Shown: positions 26,568 to 35,151 of the stretch, piece by piece
How positions within the stretch are numbered: the first letter of the stretch is position 1
Layout of the letters: the number at the start of each line of letters is the position of its first letter
Assembly: GCA_009787695.1 (NCBI GenBank)
Contig: WQSW01000006.1
Location: 32,532-80,396, forward strand
Origin: Treponema sp.
GTDB lineage: Bacteria > Spirochaetota > Spirochaetia > Treponematales > Breznakiellaceae
Direction of reading: 5' to 3'
Length of the DNA: 47,865 nucleotides
The notes under the pieces: model-generated
Seen by the model: the letters and a program-made list of their open reading frames with translations, nothing else
What the model was told of the DNA's origin: nothing
The model's database searches: none
Program-made: the position numbers and the translations under genes

Positions 26568-27713
26568 ATGGCAGACAATACCGGTAATAAAACTGCGGAA
26601 GAATTGATGGAACTGTACTTCGGAACAGTGGATAGTGAAACCGGAGAGATTCCCGAAGAAAAACAGGAACTTTCGATAAATTATCTTAAGACGGCGGCAG
26701 ATATGGGGCTGCCTGAAGCATGGGGAGAGTTAGGTGCATGTTATTACAGCGGTTTCGGTATAGAGCAAAACATTGAGAAAGCATCTGAATATCTGGAAAA
26801 AGCGGCATTACGCAATGTTGCAAACGCGCAAATGAATCTTTACATTATTATGTTTAACAGCGCTCAGAATGAAGAAGAAAAAAAAGACGCTCTTTATTGG
26901 TTAAATCAAGCGGTGGAAAATAAAATTCCAAGCGCGTTATTCGAAACAGGCTCTCTCTATTATAATGGTATTATATATAATCAGGATTTTAAAAAAGCGT
27001 ATGAATATTATATGCAATCTGCTGCGGTAGGTTGCAGTGAAGCTATGTCGATGCTCGGTATTCTTTATATGCAGGGACAAGGCGTAGAGACTGATTTAAA
27101 AAAATCGGTTAAATATTTTTCTGACGGAGCGCGTGCCGGCAGTTTAACAGGGCTTTACAATCTTGGAAACGCCTACATGGGCGGACTTGGCGTGGAGCAG
27201 AATTACAGCGAAGCAAGAGCATGTTTTGAAAAACTTACCAATCTGGAAGAGCCTTTTTATTTATCATCGGATATATATGATAAAAAAAACCGTCTGGATA
27301 TCAGTATGATTCATTACCGGTTACATATGTATGAATTGGCATACCCGCAGGCGCATCACAATTTAGCTGTCATGTATCTGCAAGGTTTGGGCACTGACGC
27401 TGATGAGAGTAATGCGCTCCGCCATTTTATGTTAGCCGCAGAAAATGATTACGCTCCTGCCTGTTTACAAGCAGGCAGGATGCTCTATCTCGGCGAAGGT
27501 CACAGCGCTGATCCGGAAAAAGCGTTCGGTTATCTAAATACAGCACTTGAAGCGGGTCTAGACGATTCAAAACTCTTTTTAGGGCTGATGTATGTTTACG
27601 GTGAAGGTGTCGCAGAAGACAGAAAAAAAGGCATCGCTTATCTTGACGAACTTATCAAGGCAGGCAATGTTGCGGCTATCAAAATAAAAGAGCAGATAAT
27701 GAACGAAGGTTAG
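26568..27713 (+). CDS. Sel1-repeat protein
   Basis: ATG 26568 has AAAGGAG about 6 nt upstream. The 381-aa product consists of Sel1-like (TPR-type) helical pairs of about 36 residues, marked by A-x-x-x-L-G-x-x-Y-x-x-G-x-G-V/I. Clear units are near 55-90, 165-200, 200-235, 290-325, 325-360 and 345-375. There is no signal peptide, so it should be cytoplasmic. Sel1 proteins serve as protein-binding scaffolds. The shared repeat type and close spacing suggest that it works with the 1037-aa protein before it. Confidence 0.85.
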   Translation: MADNTGNKTAEELMELYFGTVDSETGEIPEEKQELSINYLKTAADMGLPEAWGELGACYYSGFGIEQNIEKASEYLEKAALRNVANAQMNLYIIMFNSAQNEEEKKDALYWLNQAVENKIPSALFETGSLYYNGIIYNQDFKKAYEYYMQSAAVGCSEAMSMLGILYMQGQGVETDLKKSVKYFSDGARAGSLTGLYNLGNAYMGGLGVEQNYSEARACFEKLTNLEEPFYLSSDIYDKKNRLDISMIHYRLHMYELAYPQAHHNLAVMYLQGLGTDADESNALRHFMLAAENDYAPACLQAGRMLYLGEGHSADPEKAFGYLNTALEAGLDDSKLFLGLMYVYGEGVAEDRKKGIAYLDELIKAGNVAAIKIKEQIMNEG

Positions 27714-27715
27714 GC

Positions 27716-29062
27716 TTATAAAAACATTGTCATATACACTGGCAAATGAATAATATCATCTTTAATCATTAAATCTTTGGGATAGATAATATATGCATCT
27801 CCAAGTTTAGAGGAAGAAAATTTGTTTCTAAACTTATCAAGTGAAGAGTGAGATTGATAACTGCCCGATTTTACTTCGACAGGGCATATTTTTTTTTCTT
27901 TGGTAATTAGAAAATCAATTTCTATCGAATTTTTCCTGTTATTATTATCAGGTCTGGAGTAGAAAAAAAGACGATGTCCGTTACTTCGAAGCATTTGTGC
28001 GGCAATATTTTCAAATAACATTCCTTCATTGATGTTTAGCTTATCAAGAAGAATTGCACGGTAAAGTTCGTTATCTGAATAATCATTATCCCAAAAGGTA
28101 TGAGTAACCAAAAGCCCTGTGTCAGCCATATAAAGTTTTTGTGTGGAATAATCGCTGCTTAATGCAAGACCCACATTGGGGTCTGTAGAATTAAAACAAG
28201 GATTTGCTATCATGCCGTCGGTTAGCCACATAAATGCATCTTCATAACTTCGCAGTCTGGCATTTTTATCAATAGATGCCAGCTTATATTTTTTTTCTTT
28301 TTTTGATAATTGCCCCGGCAGAGCGTCAAAAATCGCCGTCACTTTATTTTTATAACCGCCTGAATACTTTGCAATATCGTTGCGGTAAAGCGTTAAAATT
28401 TGTTTTTTTATTGTATCTGCCATTGCAAAATCTTTGTATTCTGCATATTCCAAAACCGCCTGAGGCATTCCGCCGACAAGCATATACTGCCTGAAATAAT
28501 TCATAACTTTACGGTGCAAAGCCTGCCCCAGAGGTTTTTTTTGTTCAAAGCAAGATTTAAGAAGGGGCATGGTAGTATCGTCACCTAACGCCCATAAAAA
28601 TTCTTCAAAATCCATAGGAAACATTTGTATCTCTTCTTCTTCTGACGGTATTAAAATATCCTTTACATTTTGTTTAAGAGATAATAAAGAGCCTGTTTCG
28701 ATATAATCATACCTGCCGTCTGCCACAAGATATTTAAGCAACTGCCTTGCATAAGGGAACAACTGCACCTCATCAAAAATAATTAAACTTTCTCTTTTAT
28801 AAAGCCGGGTATTAAAAAAAGCGGACAACTTGGTAAAAAACATATCAAGGTCGGCGCTGTCATTTTCAAAAATATCCTTAACTTCTTTTGGGGTATTTCC
28901 AAAATCAATAAGGATCATACTTTTATATTCATTCTTTCCGAATTGCTCGCATAAAAAACTCTTTCCCACACGCCGCGCCCCGCTGATTAACAGAACCGTT
29001 TTTCTTTTACTCTTTTTCTTCCAATTCAGCAGTTTTTGATAAGTTTTCCGGTGAAAGATCAT
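27716..29062 (-). CDS. AAA ATPase with DUF4143 C-terminal domain
   Basis: The 448-aa product has a Walker A motif G-A-R-R-V-G-K-S (about residues 28-35), a Walker B motif with 'LIIFDEVQL' (about 93-101), and a Thr/Ser-rich sensor-like segment ('IETGSLLS'). The C-terminal third matches DUF4143 and carries 'IEIDFLI' and 'PVEVKSG', the PD-(D/E)xK-like core. This is a widespread, poorly understood family of stand-alone ATPases in bacteria and archaea, often mobile. A GGGGT-containing segment before the ATG may be the ribosome site. The 33-bp repeat array lies just upstream of it. It ends 2 nt from the convergent Sel1 gene. Confidence 0.88.
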   Translation of the reverse strand: MIFHRKTYQKLLNWKKKSKRKTVLLISGARRVGKSFLCEQFGKNEYKSMILIDFGNTPKEVKDIFENDSADLDMFFTKLSAFFNTRLYKRESLIIFDEVQLFPYARQLLKYLVADGRYDYIETGSLLSLKQNVKDILIPSEEEEIQMFPMDFEEFLWALGDDTTMPLLKSCFEQKKPLGQALHRKVMNYFRQYMLVGGMPQAVLEYAEYKDFAMADTIKKQILTLYRNDIAKYSGGYKNKVTAIFDALPGQLSKKEKKYKLASIDKNARLRSYEDAFMWLTDGMIANPCFNSTDPNVGLALSSDYSTQKLYMADTGLLVTHTFWDNDYSDNELYRAILLDKLNINEGMLFENIAAQMLRSNGHRLFFYSRPDNNNRKNSIEIDFLITKEKKICPVEVKSGSYQSHSSLDKFRNKFSSSKLGDAYIIYPKDLMIKDDIIHLPVYMTMFL

Positions 29063-29093
29063 TTTCTACCCCTACTTTAATTTTAATGTTGTA

Positions 29094-29206
29094 TGCACGA
29101 AAAGGCAAGGTGAAAAGGGCTAAATTTGCACGAAAAGGCAATGCAGAAAGGGCTGAATTTGCACGAAAAGGCAGAGTCTAAAGACTTGAAATTGCACGAA
29201 AAGGCA
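29094..29206. repeat. Four-copy 33-bp tandem repeat array
   Basis: TGCACGAAAAGGCA begins at 29094, 29127, 29160 and 29193, exactly 33 bp apart. The 14-bp core is identical in all four; the other 19 bp are similar in units 1-2 and drift in units 3-4. It lies between the ATPase gene start (29062) and a ParE/RelE pair. There are no unique spacers, so it is not a CRISPR array. Confidence 0.85.
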
Positions 29207-29231
29207 ATTATTATGAATTTATGAGGTATTT

Positions 29232-29375
29232 ATGGATTATGTGATAGGAAACAGACAAGATTTAGGCGGTATTCTTGAACTTTTTAAACAATGTTAATGA
29301 CCTGATAAAGAACCGTCGGTTATTTATCATCCTGACGGCAATCCTGAATGTCTTCAACCATTACATTGTCATTAA
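29232..29375 (+). pseudogene. Possible remnant of an acetyltransferase (GNAT) N-terminus
   Basis: A GAGG followed by ATG 29232 opens M-D-Y-V-I-G-N-R-Q-D-L-G-G-I-L-E-L-F-K-Q, which looks like the start of GNAT proteins, then meets two stops (29295, 29298). The same frame stays open to 29373 with no other recognisable part. Its end lies under the ParE-like toxin gene. This is a weak call based on a 20-residue resemblance. Confidence 0.2.
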
Positions 29376-29616
29376 TAATTTGATAAACAATCCGATAACG
29401 GCGGTACGAGAGTTTGTACCGGTATTTTCTATTTTCCAGATAGGGTCGATCCAGATGAGGGTTTATTTCCGGCATATATTCCAGCGATTGAATGTCTTTT
29501 ATTAACTGGTCTAACAAATTACGGGCGGCGCTTTCGCTAATTTGCGCCAGAAACATGAAGTGATCATACATGCGATCATTAGCTGACGGAGAAATAAGAA
29601 TTTGATATTTTTTCAC
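29320..29616 (-). CDS. RelE/ParE-type toxin
   Basis: The 98-aa product starts with GTG 29616. It shows the RelE/ParE layout: an early helix pair, a central 'YLENRKYRYKLSYRRYRIVYQI' strand set and the closing strand 'NVMVEDIQDCRQD'. Members either cut mRNA on the ribosome (RelE) or poison gyrase (ParE); the sequence does not settle which. The start overlaps the antitoxin stop in a GTGA (29613-29616). Confidence 0.85.
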   Translation of the reverse strand: MKKYQILISPSANDRMYDHFMFLAQISESAARNLLDQLIKDIQSLEYMPEINPHLDRPYLENRKYRYKLSYRRYRIVYQIINDNVMVEDIQDCRQDDK

Positions 29617-29900
29617 TTTTTCCGATCAATTCCCTGTTTTATTGCATCAAGCATATTTTGATTAAATTCTTCTAGGGTATAATCTTTTGTACCGGATAAA
29701 CGAGCTAACTCAGCTGATGCCAAGCGCTGAGCAAGCGCCAAGTCTTCTTCCCGGCGGCTGTAAGTATCAATATCCATTAATACCATATCACCTTCTCCAT
29801 TCTTTGTTAAAAAAACAGGAGTTTTTTGAGTACGGCATATTTCTGCAATAGAATTGTAATTTCTTCTTAATTCGCTGGATGGCTTTATTATTGTTTTCAT
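29613..29900 (-). CDS. Phd/YefM-type antitoxin
   Basis: ATG 29900 gives 95 aa; a longer frame to 29960 would start upstream of the promoter. The N-terminus 'IIKPSSELRRNYNSIAEICR' followed by 'KTPVFLTKNGEGDMVLMDIDTY' is the Phd/YefM DNA-binding and dimer fold, and the Glu/Lys-rich tail should neutralise the toxin. No Shine-Dalgarno is present; a TTGAAT-17-TATAAT promoter ends 9 nt before the ATG. Confidence 0.88.
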   Translation of the reverse strand: MKTIIKPSSELRRNYNSIAEICRTQKTPVFLTKNGEGDMVLMDIDTYSRREEDLALAQRLASAELARLSGTKDYTLEEFNQNMLDAIKQGIDRKK

Positions 29901-29909
29901 TGTAGGCAA

Positions 29910-29938
29910 ATTATACCCTAATTTGTCATATAATTCAA
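29910..29938 (-). promoter_or_regulatory. Near-leaderless promoter of the YefM-type pair
   Basis: Minus strand: TTGAAT (29938-29933), 17 nt, TATAAT (29915-29910), 9 nt to the ATG at 29900. Confidence 0.6.
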
Positions 29939-29992
29939 TGCAAAAAAAATCAAAAAGCATTATGCTGCCTTTTTAAATTTTATTAAATCGTC

Positions 29993-30022
29993 TTGAAATT
30001 ATTAATTAAAAGATATTACAAT
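29993..30022 (+). promoter_or_regulatory. Leaderless promoter of the SprA-like gene
   Basis: TTGAAA (29993-29998), 18 nt, TACAAT (30017-30022), 5 nt to the ATG at 30028. Confidence 0.5.
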
Positions 30023-30027
30023 AAACC

Positions 30028-30600
30028 ATGCGGATTGACGGTTTTTCATCGTATCTAAATTATGAACCTCAATTGAGTGCGAAGCGTGAAGGTTCCCCTC
30101 TTGATTTAAAAAATTCTAATGACAGCAGACTTCCTAATCCGCGTGAAATTCAAGAACCGCCGCAGGTTAAAAATGATTATACTCCCGGAGCAATTGTAAA
30201 TATTTCCCAACAGGCGTTAGATTATCAGCGTAAATTACAGGCGGATGAGGGGCTGCAGAAAATTGCCGCTGCTGAGGAGATTAAAGGATGCCAAACTTGT
30301 AAAGATCGTAAATATGTTGATGTATCTAACGATCCGTCTGTCAGTTTCCAAACACCGCAAGCTATAAATTCTTCTCAATCATTTAGCATGGTAAGAGCGC
30401 ATGAATATGAACATGTTACCAACGAACAGGCAAAAGCTCAAAAGGAAGATCGAAAAGTTGTAAGCCAGACAGTCTCTCTGTCAATGTCCATCTGCCCGGA
30501 ATGCGGTACAGCATATGTTTCCGGAGGAGTGACCCGCACTGTTACCAAGTCTGATAATAAACCTGAAGTGAACGGCGAGCTGCCTGTTAGTGATAAATGA
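30028..30600 (+). CDS. SprA-related putative metallopeptidase
   Basis: The 190-aa product has a Cys pair 'CQTCKDRKYVDVSNDPSVSF', the zinc motif H-E-Y-E-H (in 'VRAHEYEHV', about residues 128-132) and a late 'CPECGTAYVSGG' pair. This combination matches the SprA-related family (Pfam PF12118), small predicted metallopeptidases of unknown substrate. Residues 1-60 are Pro/Asn/Ser-rich and probably disordered. No signal peptide is seen. It is transcribed from a leaderless-looking promoter, and its stop overlaps the next small gene in an ATGA. Confidence 0.8.
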   Translation: MRIDGFSSYLNYEPQLSAKREGSPLDLKNSNDSRLPNPREIQEPPQVKNDYTPGAIVNISQQALDYQRKLQADEGLQKIAAAEEIKGCQTCKDRKYVDVSNDPSVSFQTPQAINSSQSFSMVRAHEYEHVTNEQAKAQKEDRKVVSQTVSLSMSICPECGTAYVSGGVTRTVTKSDNKPEVNGELPVSDK

Positions 30601-30818
30601 AAAATAAATTTGCACTGCTTGTTTTTATGTTCTTTGTTGAACTGGTAAATACAAGAGAACTGGATACCGGAAACATAGAATATACATTACGGTTATCGAT
30701 TTATCAGCCTATGATGCACAGAGGTTATATTACTTATGATAAAAATTTTTTTGAAAAAGGAGCTAAAGGAACTTTTAGAATGCATGGCGCCTGGTCTGAT
30801 GTAAGAGTTATAGAATAA
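30597..30818 (+). CDS. Small hypothetical protein, 73 aa
   Basis: The ATG overlaps the stop of the SprA-like gene (ATGA, 30597-30600), so it is probably translated by coupling. Residues 4-17 are hydrophobic and may be a membrane segment or signal sequence; the rest is a short soluble part. I do not recognise a family. Confidence 0.55.
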   Translation: MKNKFALLVFMFFVELVNTRELDTGNIEYTLRLSIYQPMMHRGYITYDKNFFEKGAKGTFRMHGAWSDVRVIE

Positions 30819-30856
30819 ATATTTTGATTTAAAAATTAATAGTCCCGTTAACTCTG

Positions 30857-30884
30857 TTGCCAATTCCTGAAATAAATGTAAATA
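30857..30884 (+). promoter_or_regulatory. Possible leaderless promoter of the MATE gene
   Basis: TTGCCA (30857-30862), 16 nt, TAAATA (30879-30884), 7 nt to the ATG at 30892. Confidence 0.35.
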
Positions 30885-30891
30885 TATTAAC

Positions 30892-32277
30892 ATGCCCCAA
30901 ACCGCAGATGCCGCAAGCCGTCTTGGCACAGAGTCAATCGGTAAGTTACTTTTAAAATTCTCAATTCCCGCTATAACAGGGATGCTCGTTAACGCTTTGT
31001 ATAATTTAGTTGACCGTATTTTTATCGGGCAGGCTGTAAACGAAATCGCACTCGGCGGAATTTCTCTTGTGCTGCCGCTTATGACCATCGGTATGGCTTT
31101 TGCAATGCTCTTTGGAATAGGCGCCGCAAATATGATTTCCATGCGTTTAGGGCAGGGCAAAAAGCAGGATGCGGAAAATGCACTCGATCATTGTTTCTTT
31201 TTATTGATTGGAACAGGAATCGTTACGATGATAATCGGTCTTATTTTTCTTGATCCGATTCTTTCATTGATGGGGGCGGCAGAGGGAAGCGAAGCATTAA
31301 GTTATGCCAGAGATTATTTTCGCATAACTCTCTTCGGTTATGTTTTCTTTATGGTAAGTTTCGGTTTGTCTCATTGTACAAGAGCGCAAGGTTTTCCCGG
31401 TGTTACGATGATCTCCATGATTTTGGGTGCTGTTCTTAATATTGTTTTTGACGCTGTTTTTATTTTATGGTTCAAATGGGGTGTAGAAGGCGCTGCATGG
31501 GCAACTGTCATTGCTACATTTTCTTCAACCGTTTATTTACTTAGATTCATATTGAGTAAGAAAGCGGTTGTCAGGCTTAATTTCCGTATTTTAAAACCTG
31601 ATCTTTCTATCATTGTGCAGATACTGGCTTTCGGCTCCGCGCAATTTTTACTTCAATTTTTAATGTCTGCGGTTCAGCTTTTAATTAACACAAGCATGGG
31701 CTGGTACGGAGAGGCAGCGCTTGGAGTTGCAAACGGCGGAGATATCGCTCTTTCGGGAATGAATATAGCGGGTGCAATTTTAATGTTGATCCTTATGCCC
31801 ATTTTCGGCATCAATCAAGGGTCGCAGCCTATACTCGGTTACAATTACGGGGCAAAAATGTACCGCCGTGTGTTACGTGCATATTTGGGTGCAATTGCCG
31901 CAGCTACCGCAATCTGTGTAATTGGTTTTGCTGTAGTTCAGCTTTTTTCTGTGCAGCTGGTCAGAGGTTTTGCGCCTAACGGAAGCGAAGCCATTATGGA
32001 TTTTGCCCCGCGCGCTATGCGCATCATGATGCTCTTACTGCCGGTTGCAGGTTTTCAAATTGTTTCAACAAATATGTTTGTGGTTACGGGACGCCCTAAA
32101 ATTTCGATTTTTCTTTCAATGTTAAGGCAATGTATCGCGCTTATTCCTTGTATATTCATATTCGGTAAAATATGGGGTCTTTGGGGTGTGATTGCCGCAA
32201 CCCCTGTGGCAGACGGGTTTGCTTTCATCATTACTGCTATTTTAATTTCCTTTGAATTAAAGAAACTGCGTAGCTAA
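30892..32277 (+). CDS. MATE-family multidrug/metabolite exporter
   Basis: The 461-aa product has about 12 membrane helices in two similar halves. The first half starts 'LLLKFSIPAITGMLVNALYNLVDRIFIGQ', the second 'ILAFGSAQFLLQFLMSAVQLLINTSMGWYG', and 'PIFGINQGSQPILGYNYGA' follows in the usual MATE place. It should export organic cations or metabolites using a Na+ or H+ gradient; the subfamily looks closest to MepA/DinF-type proteins. The ATG has no Shine-Dalgarno. Confidence 0.92.
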   Translation: MPQTADAASRLGTESIGKLLLKFSIPAITGMLVNALYNLVDRIFIGQAVNEIALGGISLVLPLMTIGMAFAMLFGIGAANMISMRLGQGKKQDAENALDHCFFLLIGTGIVTMIIGLIFLDPILSLMGAAEGSEALSYARDYFRITLFGYVFFMVSFGLSHCTRAQGFPGVTMISMILGAVLNIVFDAVFILWFKWGVEGAAWATVIATFSSTVYLLRFILSKKAVVRLNFRILKPDLSIIVQILAFGSAQFLLQFLMSAVQLLINTSMGWYGEAALGVANGGDIALSGMNIAGAILMLILMPIFGINQGSQPILGYNYGAKMYRRVLRAYLGAIAAATAICVIGFAVVQLFSVQLVRGFAPNGSEAIMDFAPRAMRIMMLLLPVAGFQIVSTNMFVVTGRPKISIFLSMLRQCIALIPCIFIFGKIWGLWGVIAATPVADGFAFIITAILISFELKKLRS

Positions 32278-32305
32278 AACAGGAAAACTATGAATGATTT
32301 GTCTC

Positions 32306-32335
32306 TTGACCGCCGTTTTAATTGTTTACTATAAT
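32306..32335 (+). promoter_or_regulatory. Leaderless promoter of the PBP1A gene
   Basis: TTGACC (32306-32311), 18 nt, TATAAT (32330-32335), 8 nt to the ATG at 32344. One of the best promoter matches in the window. Confidence 0.65.
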
Positions 32336-32343
32336 TATAAGGT

Positions 32344-35151
32344 ATGGGCAGAAATGGCGGGAACAATTTTATTTCCTCGTTAGTTGTTAAATTAATAGTC
32401 GCTTTTACTATTGTTTTAGTAATTATAATCGGTGTCGGTCTTGGGCTTTCCCTTGCCGTTACTGCTAATATCAGAAATCAGGAAAATTTTGCCGAATTTG
32501 TACCTGCGCTTCCGACTAAGATTTTAGATATAAACGGTGTCCTTATTACCGAATTTGCTTCCGACGAAAAGCGGGAGATGGTAGCATTGAGCGAGTTGCC
32601 GCGTCATTTGATTCATGCAGTTCTTTCCCGCGAAGATCCGGATTTTTACAATCATAGAGGTTTTAGCATACGCGGTATAGCGCGTGCGGCAATGGGGCAG
32701 CTGACAGGCAGAAATTTGGGCGGCGGTTCTACGATTACACAGCAGGTGGCTGGTACTTTATATACTAACCGCAATGAGCGTACTATCAACCGTAAGATAA
32801 GGGAATTGTGGTGGTCTTTTCAAATTGAAAGACGTTATACGAAAAATGAAATTCTTGAAATCTATTTAAATTATATGCCGATGGGTCCCGGCACTTACGG
32901 AGTTGAAACCGCAAGTAAATATTTCTTTGGTCATAGTTCAAGAGATGTCAGCATCGCAGAAGCTGCAGTCTTGGCTGTCTTGCTTTCAGGACCGAGCCGT
33001 TTCGATCCTTTAAAAAATCCAAGTCTTGCAATGAATCGTCAGCATGCTGTTCTTGAACGTATGATTCAATTCGGCTATGCCGATAAAGACGAAGCAGAGG
33101 CTTCGTTTAACGAATACTGGGAAAATTTTGACTGGACACGCCCTCCTCTTTCTGCATATCTTACGCGCGATGATAAAGCGCCGTGGTTCAGCGAATATGT
33201 GCGCCGCGAACTTGATGCAATGATGTACGGCACAATGGATTATTTTCGCGATGGTTATATTGTTCACACCACTCTTAATCTTACACATCAAGAAGCGGCA
33301 GTTCAGTATATGTCAGAAGGAATAAAACAAGCAAATGTTGATTACAATATTTTATATAGAAGAGGTAATGTTCATGCGGAGAGGGCTTATCTTCCTATTA
33401 TTGATTTATTAACATTAGCTTTTGATATAACCGATATCCGCGAAGTAACATCGAATCAAAATGAAACAAGAGCGATTTCACGTTATAATAGAACAATTAA
33501 TCCTATTGTAGATATGATGGCTCTTACTTTCGGTGTTCATGAATTAAAAGATATTACCAATCCAAGTTATGCAAGGTTAAGAGAAAACACTCAGCAGAAT
33601 GTTGTAGAAGGAGCGTTAGTCGCAATTGAAAATGAAACAGGATATATAACAGCTATTGTCGGCGGATCAAAATTTGATGAATCGAATCAGCTGATACGTG
33701 CAAGTCAGGCGAATGTTCAAACAGGTTCGGCTATAAAACCATTATATTATTCTGCGGCATTAGACAGCAAGAAATTTACTGCTGCAACTTTAATAAACGA
33801 TATACCGATGGTTTTTTATAATGAAGATAACACTCCTTACATCCCTGATAACTACGGCGGATTATGGAGAGGTCCGGTTTTATTATATAATGCGCTGTCT
33901 TTATCGCTTAATATCCCTTCACTTTATCTTCTTGAAGCTATAGGTTTTGATGCCGCTATTGACAGATCTGCTTCTCTTTTAGGTTATACCGATGAAGCAA
34001 CAATCCGCAGATTATTCCCTCGTGTTTATCCTCTTGGGTTGGGAATTACATCAACCTCTCCTTTGCGGATGGCGCGTGCTTTTGCTATTTTCGCAAATCA
34101 AGGACGCGATGTTACGCCGATTGCAATCCGCACAGTAGAAGATCGTAACGGCGGAATTGTATTTGATGTTGAAAGAAGTGTGCGTCAAAGACAGCAGCGG
34201 ATGGGGAATAGGAATCAAATTGTCAGTCCGCAAAATGCTTATGTTATGACAAGGTTAATGGAATTCGCAACAACAATCGGCACACTTGCTGCAGGTGCGG
34301 GATACGGCAGATTTGTTTTTCAAGATGAGAACGGCAGATCATTCAGAATACCCGTTGCAGGAAAGACAGGGACAACACAGAACTGGTCGGATGCATGGAC
34401 TGTAGGGTATACACCTTATTATACAACAGCGGTTTGGTTTGGTTTTGATATGCCCGGCAATTCATTGGGAAATTCGCAAACAGGTGCAGGTCTTGCAGCT
34501 CCTGTTTGGGGCGATACAATGCGTGAAATTCACCGCGGTCTTCCGCAGAAAGGTTTTTCAAGACCGTCTTCAGGTGTAATTGATATAACAGTTTGCCGTA
34601 AATCCGGAAGATTAAGAACACCTAACTGCAATGAAGGTGAAGTAACACTTCCGTTCTTAGAAGGAACTATACCGTCAATGTATTGTGATATTCATTCAGA
34701 TGCAGCCCAGCAAATAAGATTACCAATTTCTTCCACAATGTTCGGTATAAATGATTCCAGTTTATTGGATTCACTGCCTCCGATGCCGACTTTGCCTTTA
34801 GATTTATTTCCTGAACTTCAATCTCCGCCGCCAAGAAATAATACTCAGAACAGGGGAACTACAAACAGAACGACTACCCGGAATACCGGAAGAACGACTA
34901 CAAATACAAATACGAATAACAGAAATCAATCTAATATTCCTTCGGTAAACAATCCGTTTTTAGATGATGATTTACCTCCTGCTGTAAACGAAGCGCCTTC
35001 TGCGCCGATTAATCAGCCTGTAAATCAACCGATCAATGAGCCTGTAAATAACAATGATGCAGTTTTACCTAACAATACTGTTCAATTTATTCCGAATAAT
35101 GATGATGAAAACGAAGACAGTGATCTGCCGTCGTGGAATCCTTTAGAATAG
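32344..35151 (+). CDS. Bifunctional penicillin-binding protein 1A (GT51 + transpeptidase)
   Basis: The 935-aa product has one membrane helix (about 12-38). The glycosyltransferase domain follows, with catalytic Glu97 in S-R-E-D-P-D-F and the blocks G-G-G-S-T-I-T-Q-Q and 'RRYTKNEILEIYLNYMPMG'. The transpeptidase domain has Ser462-x-x-Lys465 (G-S-A-I-K-P), Ser521-Leu-Asn523 and Lys674-Thr-Gly (K-T-G-T-T). It builds and cross-links peptidoglycan in the periplasm. The last ~130 residues are a disordered Asn/Thr/Pro-rich tail, unusual in length. It has its own leaderless-looking promoter, and its stop touches the stop of the convergent RNase gene with no base between. Confidence 0.95.
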   Translation: MGRNGGNNFISSLVVKLIVAFTIVLVIIIGVGLGLSLAVTANIRNQENFAEFVPALPTKILDINGVLITEFASDEKREMVALSELPRHLIHAVLSREDPDFYNHRGFSIRGIARAAMGQLTGRNLGGGSTITQQVAGTLYTNRNERTINRKIRELWWSFQIERRYTKNEILEIYLNYMPMGPGTYGVETASKYFFGHSSRDVSIAEAAVLAVLLSGPSRFDPLKNPSLAMNRQHAVLERMIQFGYADKDEAEASFNEYWENFDWTRPPLSAYLTRDDKAPWFSEYVRRELDAMMYGTMDYFRDGYIVHTTLNLTHQEAAVQYMSEGIKQANVDYNILYRRGNVHAERAYLPIIDLLTLAFDITDIREVTSNQNETRAISRYNRTINPIVDMMALTFGVHELKDITNPSYARLRENTQQNVVEGALVAIENETGYITAIVGGSKFDESNQLIRASQANVQTGSAIKPLYYSAALDSKKFTAATLINDIPMVFYNEDNTPYIPDNYGGLWRGPVLLYNALSLSLNIPSLYLLEAIGFDAAIDRSASLLGYTDEATIRRLFPRVYPLGLGITSTSPLRMARAFAIFANQGRDVTPIAIRTVEDRNGGIVFDVERSVRQRQQRMGNRNQIVSPQNAYVMTRLMEFATTIGTLAAGAGYGRFVFQDENGRSFRIPVAGKTGTTQNWSDAWTVGYTPYYTTAVWFGFDMPGNSLGNSQTGAGLAAPVWGDTMREIHRGLPQKGFSRPSSGVIDITVCRKSGRLRTPNCNEGEVTLPFLEGTIPSMYCDIHSDAAQQIRLPISSTMFGINDSSLLDSLPPMPTLPLDLFPELQSPPPRNNTQNRGTTNRTTTRNTGRTTTNTNTNNRNQSNIPSVNNPFLDDDLPPAVNEAPSAPINQPVNQPINEPVNNNDAVLPNNTVQFIPNNDDENEDSDLPSWNPLE

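Noticed and set aside
29086-29181. Basic 31-aa open frame through the 33-bp repeats
   Set aside because: No ribosome site, it ends inside the third repeat, and the repeat cores are better conserved than the frame.
29094-29206. CRISPR array
   Set aside because: The period equals the unit length and the sequence between cores is related from unit to unit, so there are no unique spacers; no cas gene is near.
29275-29505. 76-codon plus-strand frame
   Set aside because: It is antisense to the well-supported ParE/RelE-type toxin gene.
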